Origin: Gordonibacter sp034932485
Lineage (GTDB): Bacteria; Actinomycetota; Coriobacteriia; Coriobacteriales; Eggerthellaceae
DNA: 64,000 bases
Reading direction: 5' to 3'
NCBI GenBank assembly: GCA_034932485.1
Contig: JAYFOQ010000010.1
Coordinates: 74,635-138,634, forward strand
How positions within the stretch are numbered: position 1 is the stretch's first letter; every line of letters starts with the position of its first letter. Under the pieces are notes generated by a model that was given only the letters and a program-made list of their open reading frames with translations, was not told the DNA's origin and made no database searches. A program made the translations under genes and the position numbers. This document shows, in pieces, positions 27,129-36,469 of this stretch.

Positions 27129-28304
27129 TTAACGCGCGAACATAAGCCGTTCGCTGTCGAACATCCGCTGAAGTACGATAACACCCATACCCGTGTAAAC
27201 GAGATTCGACACAACACACATCACCACGTTCAGCGGTTGAAAATCGAAGGTAAAAATACCAATCATACACTGCACGCTATTGTAAAGCGGAATTAGATAG
27301 TACCAAAAGTCGCTCTGAGCCCCACTACCAAACATACCCAAAATACCAATAAGCATAACCACAATCATGAGTGGCGTCAGATAAGTCGTTGCCTCCTTGG
27401 TAGATTTAGCGAGCGCCGATACCACGGTAATAAGCATAACGATAATCAGAGCCGTCGAAGCAACCACTAAGGCTAACAGTAAATACTCCGGCACACCGTA
27501 GACATTCACGTTAACCTCACCTTTCGTAAGGTTACCCAACCCCGCAAAGATGCCAATCATACTAGATGCTGCGCTTAGTAACCCAATAAGCGTGACCGCC
27601 AGAATCTTTCCCAACGCGATGTCTCTTCGACGTATGGGCGTGGCCAACATCGTTGCCATGGTGCCACGTTCCTTCTCGCCCGCCACCGATTCTGCCGCAA
27701 TGGACATACAACTAGTAAACAGGAAGATGAGCAGCATAAGTGGCACAATAGTAACTACAAAGGATCCAGCCGCATCGCGTTCGTCAGCTACGTCGTAGAC
27801 ACCCTGTCCTGAGTTCACGTCAAAGCGATTCGACAGCGACGACTCATAAGAATCCAAGAGCGCAGTAAACATCTGGAACGCCTGGCGGGAGTCGGGGTTA
27901 GCGGAATTGTAATAGATTTCCACCTGAGGCGCAGGCGCACCCGACGTCGGATCGTAAACAGCCGTCTTCGCATCAAAGCCTTCGGGAAACACAACAAATG
28001 CCAGCACACTACCCTGTTCGATACGCTTGCGCATGTCATCTACACCGGGAAGGTTCGCTTCAGATTCAACCTCGACTCCCGCGGATGCAACCAGCGTTTC
28101 AATGCTGGATGGCTCATTCACCACGGCAACGACCGGTCGCTTTTCTTTATCGGGAGACATCATGGTATTCATTGCATCGCCCATGAACGACCACATACCA
28201 AAGATAAGCAAACCGGGCAGCAGGATGGCCACTGCCGCTGATGCCTTGTTGCTAAAGAAGCGAGCCAGCTCTTTCCTCGCTATGGTCATGACGTTGCTTT
28301 TCAC
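27129..28304 (-). CDS. ABC-2 type exporter permease (NatB-like)
   Basis: A 391-residue membrane protein. One TM helix near residue 30 is followed by a large extracytoplasmic domain (residues about 50-190) and then five or six TM helices. GEKERGTMATMLATPIRRRDIALGKI is the conserved cytoplasmic coupling segment of NatB/ABC-2 permeases. Bacillus NatAB exports Na+, and related systems export drugs or lipids, so the substrate is uncertain. Its ATG overlaps the stop of the ATPase gene by 4 bp. Confidence 0.85.
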   Translation of the reverse strand: MKSNVMTIARKELARFFSNKASAAVAILLPGLLIFGMWSFMGDAMNTMMSPDKEKRPVVAVVNEPSSIETLVASAGVEVESEANLPGVDDMRKRIEQGSVLAFVVFPEGFDAKTAVYDPTSGAPAPQVEIYYNSANPDSRQAFQMFTALLDSYESSLSNRFDVNSGQGVYDVADERDAAGSFVVTIVPLMLLIFLFTSCMSIAAESVAGEKERGTMATMLATPIRRRDIALGKILAVTLIGLLSAASSMIGIFAGLGNLTKGEVNVNVYGVPEYLLLALVVASTALIIVMLITVVSALAKSTKEATTYLTPLMIVVMLIGILGMFGSGAQSDFWYYLIPLYNSVQCMIGIFTFDFQPLNVVMCVVSNLVYTGMGVIVLQRMFDSERLMFAR

Positions 28305-29077
28305 GAAGCCTCACCTACTATCTGCGCATACAGGTCGAAGAATGCATCTTCTAGGCTTCGGCTGCCCGACAATTCTGAAAGGGTACCCTCGGCAGCCATA
28401 CGCCCACCGATAACAATGCCGGCCCGATCGCACACCTTCTCAACCAAGCTAAATATATGAGTGGACAACAGAATAGTTTTTCCCTGCCCCTTCAACTCAA
28501 GCAGGAAATCGGTTACCGTCTTAGCGGTAATAACATCCAACCCGTTTGTTGGTTCATCAAAAATAATAACATCGGGGTCATGCACCAGCGATACCGCCAA
28601 CGATGCCTTCTGTTTCATACCAGTAGACAAATCGGCCACCTTCGTCTGGGCAAAACGATCAATACCAAAACGCTCGAACAGTGTGCGCTTGCGCCTTTCG
28701 CGCATAACTGGATCAACCTGACGCAACTCGGAAAAGAAATCGAATAGATAATCGGGCGAGAACGTCTCCTCCAGTCGCAACTCACTCGTAAGAAATCCAA
28801 CCGTCGCACGTACACGCATCGGGTCTGCCACAATGGAATGTCCCTCGATGAACGCATCACCAGCGTCGGGTTTTACCAAGGCCGCCAGCATGCGTAGCGT
28901 CGTGGTCTTACCGGCACCATTCGGACCGAGTAACCCATAGATTTCGCCAGATTGAACGGAAAACGACAGCCCATCCACGGCAGTTTTTATAGGGGCATCC
29001 GTATGTTCCAGCTTGCGCTGCTTCGCAGAAAGCTTGAACGTTTTTTTCAAGCCTACGACCTCAATGGCTGTTTCCAT
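28301..29077 (-). CDS. ABC exporter ATP-binding protein (NatA-like)
   Basis: A 258-residue ATPase. GLLGPNGAGKTTTLRMLAAL (Walker A), LSTGMKQKASLAVSL (degenerate signature typical of NatA-like proteins), VIIFDEPTNGLDV (Walker B) and LLSTHIFSLVEKVCD (H-loop) are visible. Lys/Gln-rich KKTFKLSAKQRKLEH follows the start. The ATG at 29077 has AGGAGGG upstream. It forms a two-gene exporter operon with the overlapping NatB-like permease. Confidence 0.88.
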   Translation of the reverse strand: METAIEVVGLKKTFKLSAKQRKLEHTDAPIKTAVDGLSFSVQSGEIYGLLGPNGAGKTTTLRMLAALVKPDAGDAFIEGHSIVADPMRVRATVGFLTSELRLEETFSPDYLFDFFSELRQVDPVMRERRKRTLFERFGIDRFAQTKVADLSTGMKQKASLAVSLVHDPDVIIFDEPTNGLDVITAKTVTDFLLELKGQGKTILLSTHIFSLVEKVCDRAGIVIGGRMAAEGTLSELSGSRSLEDAFFDLYAQIVGEAS

Positions 29078-29221
29078 CGGCCCTGCCCTCCTGGGGTCGA
29101 AATGATCATTTATTTCCGAAACAGTATAACAGCGAAGAACGAAAGGCGATTTTGCCAAACAAACCGCCCACAAATAACGTTACGCATGCATGTTCTCGTG
29201 ACTTTTTGACTTGTCGAGCAT

Positions 29222-29260
29222 AAAAAATGTCAGCCGATGCTAGTCTCAGCAATGCTGGCA
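29222..29260 (-). terminator. Probable terminator after the DUF1385 gene
   Basis: On the minus strand TGCCAGCATTGCT and an imperfect complement (AGCATCGGCTGACA) form a stem followed by six T residues (the A-run at 29222-29227). Confidence 0.5.
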
Positions 29261-29295
29261 TGTTTTTAACAGATAATGATACTAAGCCGTCAGCC

Positions 29296-30582
29296 CTACG
29301 CGACTGCGACCGCGGAGTTCTCAGAATCCTCGACACACACCTCCGCCAGCGCGTGTGCTTCAGCTTTTTCGCGCTCCAACACACGCTGCATCGCAGCGAT
29401 GGCGCATTCAATTTGTCCGTCGTCGGGCTCATTGGTGGTCAGGTACTGCATCTGCATACCCGGCCACAGTATCACCTTAACCAACGGATTATCTGGATGG
29501 CTGCCAGCCCAACGCACCGTTATCTCATAGGCAATGCCAGCGATAACGGGCATAAGTATAATTCGCGATAAAATAACCAGCGCCAGTTTTGGCGCACCAT
29601 CCGGCACTCCCCATGCAGCAATAAGCGCATTAATGGGAGTAATGGTGTACACCAAGATAGCAATAACCATAACCATAATGAGAAATGCCGTACCGCAACG
29701 AACATGCAACCGCGGAAAACTGCGTGCGTTTTCAGGTGTAAGAGGAAGCCCGTGTTCGTAGCAGTGGATGGTTTTATGCTCGGCACCGTGATAACCAAAC
29801 ATGCGCTTAATCTCACCCATGCGCCCAATGAGCCACAAATAGAATACAAACACCAGCACACGCAGGAAGCCGTCGACAATATTCCAGAGCAACGTGTTCG
29901 AGTCGTACTCGCCCACAATAAGATTCGTCAACAGCGCTGGCGCTCCAATGAACAATACCACGCCTAAAACTAGTCCGATGACCATAGATAAGGCCATTTC
30001 TTTTTTTCCGAACTCGGTTTCCTGATCGAGAAACGACTTTTTCTCTGGCTTCTTATCCTCGTCGACTGAATCACCAATAAACGGCTTTTCTTTCATGTCG
30101 ACCGAGTCACCAACAGGCGACTCCTCCACCACTTCAAGTGAGGTTTGAGCACCAAGCGCGTCAATCACGGCACTCGGTCGACCAAAGTCATCCTTCCAAG
30201 AGAATTCTCTATCCCGAGAAGAAGAATCGACCTCTTCGGATACACGCGGCGTTTCTTCTTCGGATGCGCGCGGTGCGTCTTCATCATCGGCAAACGCGTG
30301 AAGGGCAGCTATTTCCAGAGCCTTGTAGCCCAAAACGAGAGATTCAACCAACGCACGACAGCCACGCACCAAAGGCCAGCTCATCCATCCGTTTTTCGTG
30401 CGTCCAGATGCTAGGTCGTGCTCTTCTATATAAACCCCACCATCTGGCTCGCGCACAGCAACCGACCAATTATATTTGCCGCGCATCATAACGCCTTCGA
30501 TGAGCGCCTGCCCACCAACGTGTGTTTTAATGGTGCCGTCTTCGCTAAAAGCGCGCGAAAGATCACTTTTCTGGTTACTCAT
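29296..30582 (-). CDS. DUF1385 domain membrane protein
   Basis: A 428-residue protein. VGGQALIEGVMMRGKYNWSVA near residue 25 and MFGYHGAEHKTIHCYE around residue 265 are the DUF1385 signatures. Several TM helices follow from about residue 195 (LVLGVVLFIGAPALL). Residues about 100-185 are an acidic, Ser/Glu-rich insertion (SEEETPRVSEEVDSSSRDRE), which makes it longer than the usual roughly 300 residues. Function is unknown; homologues usually sit by prfA/rpmE, whereas here thyX is upstream with a 2-bp gap. Confidence 0.85.
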   Translation of the reverse strand: MSNQKSDLSRAFSEDGTIKTHVGGQALIEGVMMRGKYNWSVAVREPDGGVYIEEHDLASGRTKNGWMSWPLVRGCRALVESLVLGYKALEIAALHAFADDEDAPRASEEETPRVSEEVDSSSRDREFSWKDDFGRPSAVIDALGAQTSLEVVEESPVGDSVDMKEKPFIGDSVDEDKKPEKKSFLDQETEFGKKEMALSMVIGLVLGVVLFIGAPALLTNLIVGEYDSNTLLWNIVDGFLRVLVFVFYLWLIGRMGEIKRMFGYHGAEHKTIHCYEHGLPLTPENARSFPRLHVRCGTAFLIMVMVIAILVYTITPINALIAAWGVPDGAPKLALVILSRIILMPVIAGIAYEITVRWAGSHPDNPLVKVILWPGMQMQYLTTNEPDDGQIECAIAAMQRVLEREKAEAHALAEVCVEDSENSAVAVA

Positions 30583-30584
30583 AG

Positions 30585-31265
30585 TTAGCCTCTCGTCACA
30601 CGCGGATACGGGCTACCGCAACACATCGTGCCCTCGGGGCAGGCTCCATGAACGCAAGGTGCACCCGCATCCATAAAGATATAAGGAGCCGTAGGCTTCG
30701 CCAACTCCAGCATGCGATGCGCCATAGCGCGAATTTCCCATTGCGCGCGGTTGCAGCACCGCAAGTCGAAGAAATGCAACAACTCGCGAACATTCATAGT
30801 GATGACAATTTTCGATTCTGCCGCATTCGGCAGCAGATAACGCGCGTCTTCCGCTGGAATACCTGCATCCAACAACATGCGGTAAGCCTCCTGTGCCTTC
30901 TGCACGGCCTCGTCGAACAACGCACTTGCGTGCGGATCGGCGGCAACACTCTCAGGCTTCACCACCGGCAGCTCGCCCGTAAACTTCACGTAGCGTTGGC
31001 TTTGCTGATTAAAGCTGGCAATACGATGACGCACCAACTGATGAGTGAGCGCGCGCGATACGCCATCGACGGCAAAGGTGTAACTAGCGTGCTCCAACGT
31101 GGAATAATGACCGCTACCCATAATGGTAGACAACACGCTACGCACGCGCTCTTCCGGCATGGTCTCCATAAGTTCAGCCGCACCAACAGGCGCATAGCAT
31201 AGACGCGCTGCGGTGGCGATGGCGCGTTCAGGATCGGGCGTATGGTACAAGAGTTCGACTTGCAT
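30585..31265 (-). CDS. thyX: Flavin-dependent thymidylate synthase
   Basis: A 226-residue enzyme that methylates dUMP to dTMP using methylene-tetrahydrofolate, FAD and NADPH. The ThyX signature RHR-x7-S is seen as VRHRIASFNQQSQRYV, and SGHYSTLEHASYTFAVDGVSRALTHQL precedes it. The Cys/Arg-containing end matches the family. The start at 31265 (MQVELLYHTP) has GAGGAG upstream. It supplies dTMP for the Tmk encoded at 15.6-16.4 kb. It is immediately followed by the DUF1385 gene. Confidence 0.93.
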   Translation of the reverse strand: MQVELLYHTPDPERAIATAARLCYAPVGAAELMETMPEERVRSVLSTIMGSGHYSTLEHASYTFAVDGVSRALTHQLVRHRIASFNQQSQRYVKFTGELPVVKPESVAADPHASALFDEAVQKAQEAYRMLLDAGIPAEDARYLLPNAAESKIVITMNVRELLHFFDLRCCNRAQWEIRAMAHRMLELAKPTAPYIFMDAGAPCVHGACPEGTMCCGSPYPRVTRG

Positions 31266-31377
31266 GGGACAGATGCTCCTCGTCTCGGAATAAATTGGCA
31301 TTTTAGGCGCACAGGTGCATTCTCTTTCGTTAGTATAGTACCCGATGCCACCGGCCCGTTAAGCGAAAGGCGCTTCC

Positions 31378-32286
31378 ATGCCCGAAAACAACATGCCCGA
31401 ATCGTTCGCTCCGCTGCTCTCTACTCACAACTGGAACGAAGAATGGAAAGAGTTACAAAAAGCTCGTCGTCAAGCCGACAACGCAGCACATTGGGACGAG
31501 CGCTCCAAGACGTTCGGCATATCCGATGCGCCGAATGCTTACGTGAAGAAATTTCTCGAACTTGCACGCATAGAACCCGACGAAACAGTGTTTGATATGG
31601 GTTGCGGAACCGGGGCACTCTCCTTGCCGCTCGGGCAAGCCGGACACAAAGTAATCGCCGCCGATTTCTCTGCAGGTATGCTGGGTGTCTTAGAAGAAGA
31701 AATTGCAAAGCGCGGCATTACCACCGTCTTCCCCAAACAGATGAGTTGGGAAGACGACTGGCCCGCCCAAGGAGTACGTCCCGGCATGGTGGACGTATGC
31801 GTAGCATCGCGCTCCATTGCAACCGCCGACATTAAAGACTCACTACTGCGTCTAACCGACGTGGCGCGCAGGCGCGTATGCATCACGCTGGCTACGGGTT
31901 CGTCACCACGCACCGACGAACGAGTGTTGGCAGCCATTGGTCTGCAAAGCGTACTCGGGCGCGACTACCTTTATGCGTTCAATATTCTGGCCAACGAGGG
32001 GCTAATGCCCGAAGTGTCCTACATTGAAAGCACGCGATCTGATTCTTTCGATTCAGCCAACGATGCCTACCAAGAACTCGCACGCATGGTAGAAGATGCC
32101 ACAGGCGCCTTCGTACCAGAAGCTTCGCGCCACGCCGCTCTCGAACGCCTGCGCGACTGGCTCGATGCGAACCTTGTGGAAAACGAGCGGGCTGGCGAGG
32201 CCGACGCCAAGGGAAAAACCGCAAAACGCCTCCGTCTACGCGAGCCACGCTCGGTTACCTGGGCGTTCATATCTTGGAACAAATAA
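31378..32286 (+). CDS. Class I SAM-dependent methyltransferase
   Basis: A 302-residue protein. TVFDMGCGTGALSLPLGQAGHKV is motif I of a Rossmann methyltransferase and IAADFSAGML is motif II. The region before (AAHWDERSKTFGISDAPNAYVKKFLELA) and after resembles uncharacterised methyltransferases of anaerobes that lie near molybdenum or metal-cofactor genes. The target is unknown. It is divergent from thyX across about 110 bp and is followed by a strong terminator. Confidence 0.8.
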   Translation: MPENNMPESFAPLLSTHNWNEEWKELQKARRQADNAAHWDERSKTFGISDAPNAYVKKFLELARIEPDETVFDMGCGTGALSLPLGQAGHKVIAADFSAGMLGVLEEEIAKRGITTVFPKQMSWEDDWPAQGVRPGMVDVCVASRSIATADIKDSLLRLTDVARRRVCITLATGSSPRTDERVLAAIGLQSVLGRDYLYAFNILANEGLMPEVSYIESTRSDSFDSANDAYQELARMVEDATGAFVPEASRHAALERLRDWLDANLVENERAGEADAKGKTAKRLRLREPRSVTWAFISWNK

Positions 32287-32328
32287 AAAATGAGCACGCC
32301 TCATCCCTTTGAAGCGTGCTCATTTTTT
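32285..32328. terminator. Strong bidirectional terminator
   Basis: AAAAAATGAGCACGC (32285-32299) pairs with GCGTGCTCATTTTTT (32314-32328), a 15-bp perfect stem with flanking A and T runs, so it can stop transcription from both sides. Confidence 0.9.
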
Positions 32329-32330
32329 AT

Positions 32331-32364
32331 GCGTTACGCTCCCCTTACGTGAGGAGCGTAACGC
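32331..32364 (-). terminator. Hairpin after flavin reductase-rubredoxin gene
   Basis: GCGTTACGCTCC (32331-32342) and GGAGCGTAACGC (32353-32364) form a 12-bp perfect stem with a 10-nt loop. It lies between the minus-strand gene's stop and the adjacent bidirectional terminator. Confidence 0.65.
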
Positions 32365-32383
32365 CCTACAGGCAACGACACCG

Positions 32384-33049
32384 TTAGGCAACGGGCACTT
32401 TTTCAAACATATCCCTACCAACGCCGCACACCGGACACACATAATCATCCGGCAACTCATCAACATACTCAAGGTGACCACACACGGTGCAACGCCAAGC
32501 ATACTTCGGCTGAATCGTCTCTGTGATAGATGTGGCTTTCACCTCTGGCAGAAAACTGGAAGCTTTCGGCGGAGTTTTGCCGCCCTTTACCACATGATAA
32601 TAGGCGTAAGTCATGGGCTCGACCGCATCGAGCTTCTCAGCTTCCTCTACTTCACCCACAAACAGGATATGAGTACCCAAATCAACTTCCTGCACCACCC
32701 GCACCGAGAAACGCGAGCAGGCAAGCTCACTCACATAGGGGTGCCCCGCCGCATCAAACGCCACGGGACAGGTAGCAAACTTGTCGCGATCAGCACTGCC
32801 ATGAAAGCCAAATGTTCCAATAAGCTCCATGGTAGCTTCCTGCGACAAACAGGTAGCCGTAAATCGTCCCGAGGCGCGAACAATGCCCGTCGTAGCATTA
32901 TCCTTGTTGAGGGCGACACTCACCTGCAAGGGCGACGAAGTAACCTGCTGGAACGTATTGGCAATGCAACCAGCGCGGCGCTCACCATCCTTCGAAGCAA
33001 TAACATAAAGCCCATAGCTCAAGCTAAAGAACGCAGTCTGGTCGATCAT
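32384..33049 (-). CDS. Flavin reductase-rubredoxin fusion
   Basis: A 221-residue protein. Residues 1-165 are an FMN-binding flavin reductase-like domain (LSYGLYVIASKDGER, NTFQQVTSSPLQVSVALNK, THILFVGEVEEAE). The C terminus is a rubredoxin domain with WRCTVCGHLEYVDELPDDYVCPVCG, giving two CxxC pairs for one iron. This is the plan of high-molecular-weight rubredoxins that pass electrons from NAD(P)H to oxygen- or NO-detoxifying flavodiiron proteins. I chose the ATG at 33049, preceded by GGAGAGG; the frame continues to 33124. Confidence 0.87.
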   Translation of the reverse strand: MIDQTAFFSLSYGLYVIASKDGERRAGCIANTFQQVTSSPLQVSVALNKDNATTGIVRASGRFTATCLSQEATMELIGTFGFHGSADRDKFATCPVAFDAAGHPYVSELACSRFSVRVVQEVDLGTHILFVGEVEEAEKLDAVEPMTYAYYHVVKGGKTPPKASSFLPEVKATSITETIQPKYAWRCTVCGHLEYVDELPDDYVCPVCGVGRDMFEKVPVA

Positions 33050-33132
33050 GGACAATGCCTCTCCGCCGCAGCGCGTCCCGCGCTCGGCTTTCTCGAAAAC
33101 CTTTTCATTAGGTATGATGAACATTAATGATA

Positions 33133-33789
33133 CTAGTTATCGATAAAAGGAGCAAGGCCGAATGCAACGCGAACAGCATCACGAGCCACATTACCAGGCT
33201 CGATGGCGAGGGCCCCACCCCACGCGCCAGCGAAGCGCTCCTCGGCGCGATCCCGCAACCACGCACGCACAACAACGAGCGCATGTGGAAAGCACGCCGT
33301 CGCCCCGCGCCCGATCAGATCCAAGGCTGAGGTCAGCCCGCGGCCGTGTTCCAATTCCAACCGCCCCAACTCATCCACCACCAGCAATGCAGGAGAAAGT
33401 TCTCTGCGATATGAGTGCGAACTAAGTGTATCGAGATGCGCATTCACGCGCGCAATAGCATCGTCGGAAATCTCCCAAACAAGTTGCGCCGCAGCACTTT
33501 GACTGGCAGGGTCGAATGTTCCTTCTTGCTTGGCGAGGTCGCGGCGGCGGGCAAACGGAAGGCGCTCACCACCCGGCAGCAGCACGTTGTCGATACCGAG
33601 CTTCTCATACTCGCCTTGCCCCGATCCGAGCGGCCGCTCTGAAGATACCTCCTCGCCACCTCGCTGCCGCCATACACCAGGCGCGACTACGCCTTGACTC
33701 TCGACACCGTCATCAGCCAATTCGGCAAGCAGCTGCTCGAGCCAGCGCGTCTTCCCCGTCTGCACCCCACCCGTCAGCAAGAACAGCAT
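33133..33789 (-). CDS. THEP1-type nucleoside-triphosphatase
   Basis: A 218-residue P-loop protein. LLTGGVQTGKTRWLEQLL is Walker A, LLVVDELGRLEL is Walker B, and the overall plan matches the NTPase THEP1 (DUF265) family, which hydrolyses ATP and GTP in vitro with unknown role in vivo. An insertion (residues about 45-85, rich in Gly/Glu/Arg) separates the motifs. The start at 33789 follows AAGAAGGG; the frame extends to 33870. Such genes often lie near Mo/W-cofactor or metal genes. Confidence 0.78.
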   Translation of the reverse strand: MLFLLTGGVQTGKTRWLEQLLAELADDGVESQGVVAPGVWRQRGGEEVSSERPLGSGQGEYEKLGIDNVLLPGGERLPFARRRDLAKQEGTFDPASQSAAAQLVWEISDDAIARVNAHLDTLSSHSYRRELSPALLVVDELGRLELEHGRGLTSALDLIGRGATACFPHALVVVRAWLRDRAEERFAGAWGGALAIEPGNVARDAVRVAFGLAPFIDN

Positions 33790-33881
33790 AGGCTTCCCTT
33801 CTTTTAGAACGATCTGCAACACGCGCGGGAACCGAGCGAGCCTGCATGACCGCAGGTCCGCGAACCCCAATTCGGCTTCGC

Positions 33882-33909
33882 TTGTTTATTTCCGTTTGTA
33901 TATTATACT
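33882..33909 (+). promoter_or_regulatory. Putative promoter of the DUF4213/DUF364 operon
   Basis: TTGTTT (33882-33887) and TATACT (33904-33909) are separated by 16 bp, about 60 bp before the gene start. Confidence 0.45.
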
Positions 33910-33971
33910 CTTTTATAGATAGCCAATGTCGGCCCTCTGCAAAACTCTGACGAGAGAGAAGGATACCAGCC

Positions 33972-34832
33972 ATGGGATGTCCCGAGAAGGATTGCTGCGC
34001 CCACAACCCCGGAAACGATACCATCAAATTTCCCGGCACCTACGACCACGACACACCGTGGAAGTTTTACAACCACCTGATTATGCGCATTCCTGAAGAC
34101 ATTCTGGTGCGCGATTACTGTCTAGGCACGCACTGGTCCTACGTCGAGGCCGACTGCGGTATGGGCGTAAGCTTTACCTGCAAGGGAGGGGCCAGACGCA
34201 CACACACGCAAGATTTGCGCGGACTACCGTTGCGCCAGGTGGCAGAGCTGGCTAAGTCGTGGTGCTTCGAGGAAGCGACGCTCGGCGTGGCTGCACTGAA
34301 CGCCTATTATGCGCGAAAGGAGCTACTCGATCCGCTAGGCGCCATCTACGACGAACCTGTTGAGCGACCAGACGGTACCATCCGCAAAATGGACGCCTTC
34401 GAACTGTACCGCCCACGCATCGAGCAGGCGGAAAGCAAGAATGTCACCGTGATCGGCCACTTCCCCCACGTCGATCGCATCGAGGAGTACGCGAACCTCA
34501 CGGTGCTCGAGCGCAACTGCACGCAAGCACTCGATACGCCCGACCCTGCCTGCGAGTATCTTTTGCCCGCGCAGGACTTCGTCTTCATGACCGGCGTCAC
34601 CATCATCAACAAGACAGCACCGCGCCTGCTTGATTTGGCACAAGATGCCACCGTAGTCATGGTTGGCCCAAGCGTGGTCATGTCGCCATTTTTGTTTGAC
34701 TGGGGTGTGGAGATGCTGGCTGGCAGCGTCGTGGCCGACCCCGAGAAGGCCCGTTTCGCCGTAATGAACGGTGCCGGCCAGTTCTTCGGCGAGGCGCTGC
34801 AGATGTCGTCCATCGTACGGAAGCGGAACTAG
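33972..34832 (+). CDS. DUF4213/DUF364 (heavy-metal-chelation-like) protein
   Basis: A 286-residue protein. The N-terminal region (DILVRDYCLGTHWSYVEADCGMGVSFTCK) resembles DUF4213, and the C-terminal region (NVTVIGHFPHVDRI to ATVVMVGPSVVMSPFLFDWG) is the DUF364 Rossmann-like domain. The family is proposed, not proven, to bind metal or corrinoid-like ligands. It begins with a Cys-rich MGCPEKDCCAHN, which may bind a metal. A methyltransferase and a lipase-like gene follow on the same strand. Confidence 0.78.
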   Translation: MGCPEKDCCAHNPGNDTIKFPGTYDHDTPWKFYNHLIMRIPEDILVRDYCLGTHWSYVEADCGMGVSFTCKGGARRTHTQDLRGLPLRQVAELAKSWCFEEATLGVAALNAYYARKELLDPLGAIYDEPVERPDGTIRKMDAFELYRPRIEQAESKNVTVIGHFPHVDRIEEYANLTVLERNCTQALDTPDPACEYLLPAQDFVFMTGVTIINKTAPRLLDLAQDATVVMVGPSVVMSPFLFDWGVEMLAGSVVADPEKARFAVMNGAGQFFGEALQMSSIVRKRN

Positions 34833-34879
34833 CCTACGCGAATCAGTGTCAACAGCGATTCCGAGAAAGAAGGAACCCT

Positions 34880-35533
34880 ATGGGGCACAATCCCCTTGAA
34901 TACGACGAAATAGCCGAACAGCTTTACGCCCCCGTCTACCCCCTGGTTGCGCGCGCCATCATCGAGCGAACCAACAAGAAGCAAGGCCGCGTGCTTGATA
35001 TCGGCTGCGGCGGCGGACACCTAGGCTTTGCCGTGCTCAAGCAAGGTAACTTCACTTCACTTTCGCTCTTCGACGAGAACGAACAGGCGTTGGACGTTGC
35101 CCGGCAGCGCGCCGAAGAACGCGGGCTGGACGAACGGGTAGAGGGAGCATACGCTGGCGATGTCTGCACGCTGGAACTGCCTGCCGTAGGTGGAAAGCCT
35201 TTCGACCTGATCGTATCGCGAGGAAGCATGCCGTTTTGGGAAGACCAGCGCGCAGCCTTCGCGAACCTCTTCGGGCTACTCGCACCTGGCGGCAAGGGCT
35301 ACGTGGGTGGCGGTTTGGGGTCGGCCGAACTCGCGGCCGACATCGCCGAGCACATGGCCGCCCTGCGCGCCGAGAACGGCGGCGAAGGCCCGCACCTGTT
35401 CGACCGGTCGCAATCCAAAGCGCTCGACGACGATGCCTATACCGAATTGTTCGCCGACCTAGGCGGCACCTGCGAGATCATCGCCAACAAAGGCGAAGGC
35501 CGCTGGATCATGTTCGGAAAACCACCAGCATAG
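34880..35533 (+). CDS. Class I SAM-dependent methyltransferase
   Basis: A 217-residue protein. RVLDIGCGGGHLGFAVLKQG is motif I and SLFDENEQALDVARQRAEE is motif II, then FDLIVSRGSMPFWED and LLAPGGKGYVGGGLG follow, as in small-molecule methyltransferases. It is 47 bp after the DUF4213/DUF364 gene, with AAAGAAGGAA as ribosome site. Such methyltransferases next to DUF364 genes suggest that they share a ligand or cofactor, which is inference. Confidence 0.82.
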   Translation: MGHNPLEYDEIAEQLYAPVYPLVARAIIERTNKKQGRVLDIGCGGGHLGFAVLKQGNFTSLSLFDENEQALDVARQRAEERGLDERVEGAYAGDVCTLELPAVGGKPFDLIVSRGSMPFWEDQRAAFANLFGLLAPGGKGYVGGGLGSAELAADIAEHMAALRAENGGEGPHLFDRSQSKALDDDAYTELFADLGGTCEIIANKGEGRWIMFGKPPA

Positions 35534-35607
35534 ACCATGCCTCGCCCAGCTATTCGATCACTCTCTCAAAAAAAAACGGCAACTCACTTCTACCGGAAGA
35601 GGCTGAG

Positions 35608-36441
35608 GTGAAACTCCCGGTTTTGCTCATACACGGCATAGCACAGCGCGACGAGAGCCCGTACCAATCAAACGCCTGGGGGCGCGTTCCAGACGCCCTC
35701 CGCACCGCGGGCGCAACCGTCGCATTCGCGAACCAAGACGCATTCGGTAGCGTTTCGTCGTGCGGCAAGCAAATCGTCAGGGCTATAGAGCGCGTTTGCG
35801 CGGACACCGGCTGCACGCAGCTTCATGTGGTAGCCCATTCGAAGGGAGGCCTCGATGCACAGGCGGCGTTGCGGGATACACAAGCGACACAACGCGTGCT
35901 TTCGCTTACAACCCTCTCGTCGCCTCATCGCGGCTTGCGTTTCTGCGACGCGCTGTCCCGCTCGCGCCTCATCATCCCCCGTATCGTAGCACCTCTTGTG
36001 GACGGGGTCGCGCGCCTCTGGGGTGACCACGCGCCGTGCGCAAAGCAGGTGCTTGCCGATTTGACTTCGTCGGAAGCGCACGACAGACAATCACAGCATG
36101 CTGCTCATGAAGCGAAAGGCGACGAGATTCTCACCTCGGTAGGGTTCGCTCTTCCGCCTCCGAGGGGGCTGGCTCGGTTGATGCCAGCAGGAGCCGCTGT
36201 GCGCGCCTGCGACGGACCGAACGACGGCTTAATTCCCCTTTGGTCCACCGAAGCAGGAAGTTGGATCGTCTTACAGGTTACCGAAGCAGGCTTCGACCAT
36301 GCCGATGCATGCGACCTACGCAAGCGCGATTTCGCCCTCCGGGGCTCCGATGGACGCACCTACTCGTCAATCGTCCCCTTCCTTGTTGAGCACCTCGCAT
36401 CCATCGAGGCGAAGCAGGGAAGCAGCCAGCCAGCGGCATAA
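35608..36441 (+). CDS. Alpha/beta hydrolase, lipase-like
   Basis: A 277-residue hydrolase. LPVLLIHGIAQRDE carries the oxyanion-hole HG, LHVVAHSKGGLDAQ is the nucleophile elbow (GxSxG form reads AHSKGG), and NDGLIPLW holds the likely catalytic Asp. The His may lie in GFDHADA. The order is typical of triacylglycerol-lipase/thioesterase-like proteins. The GTG at 35608 follows GAAGAGG by five bases; no better start is visible. No signal peptide, so it is probably cytoplasmic. Confidence 0.75.
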   Translation: MKLPVLLIHGIAQRDESPYQSNAWGRVPDALRTAGATVAFANQDAFGSVSSCGKQIVRAIERVCADTGCTQLHVVAHSKGGLDAQAALRDTQATQRVLSLTTLSSPHRGLRFCDALSRSRLIIPRIVAPLVDGVARLWGDHAPCAKQVLADLTSSEAHDRQSQHAAHEAKGDEILTSVGFALPPPRGLARLMPAGAAVRACDGPNDGLIPLWSTEAGSWIVLQVTEAGFDHADACDLRKRDFALRGSDGRTYSSIVPFLVEHLASIEAKQGSSQPAA

Positions 36442-36469
36442 GCATAACGGCGAATTCCGAAAATGGTGG

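Noticed and set aside
35236..35607. Longer version of the lipase-like gene beginning at 35236
   Set aside because: That part lies inside the methyltransferase gene in another frame and reads as Arg-rich shadow; the GTG at 35608 has a good ribosome site and begins the hydrolase fold.
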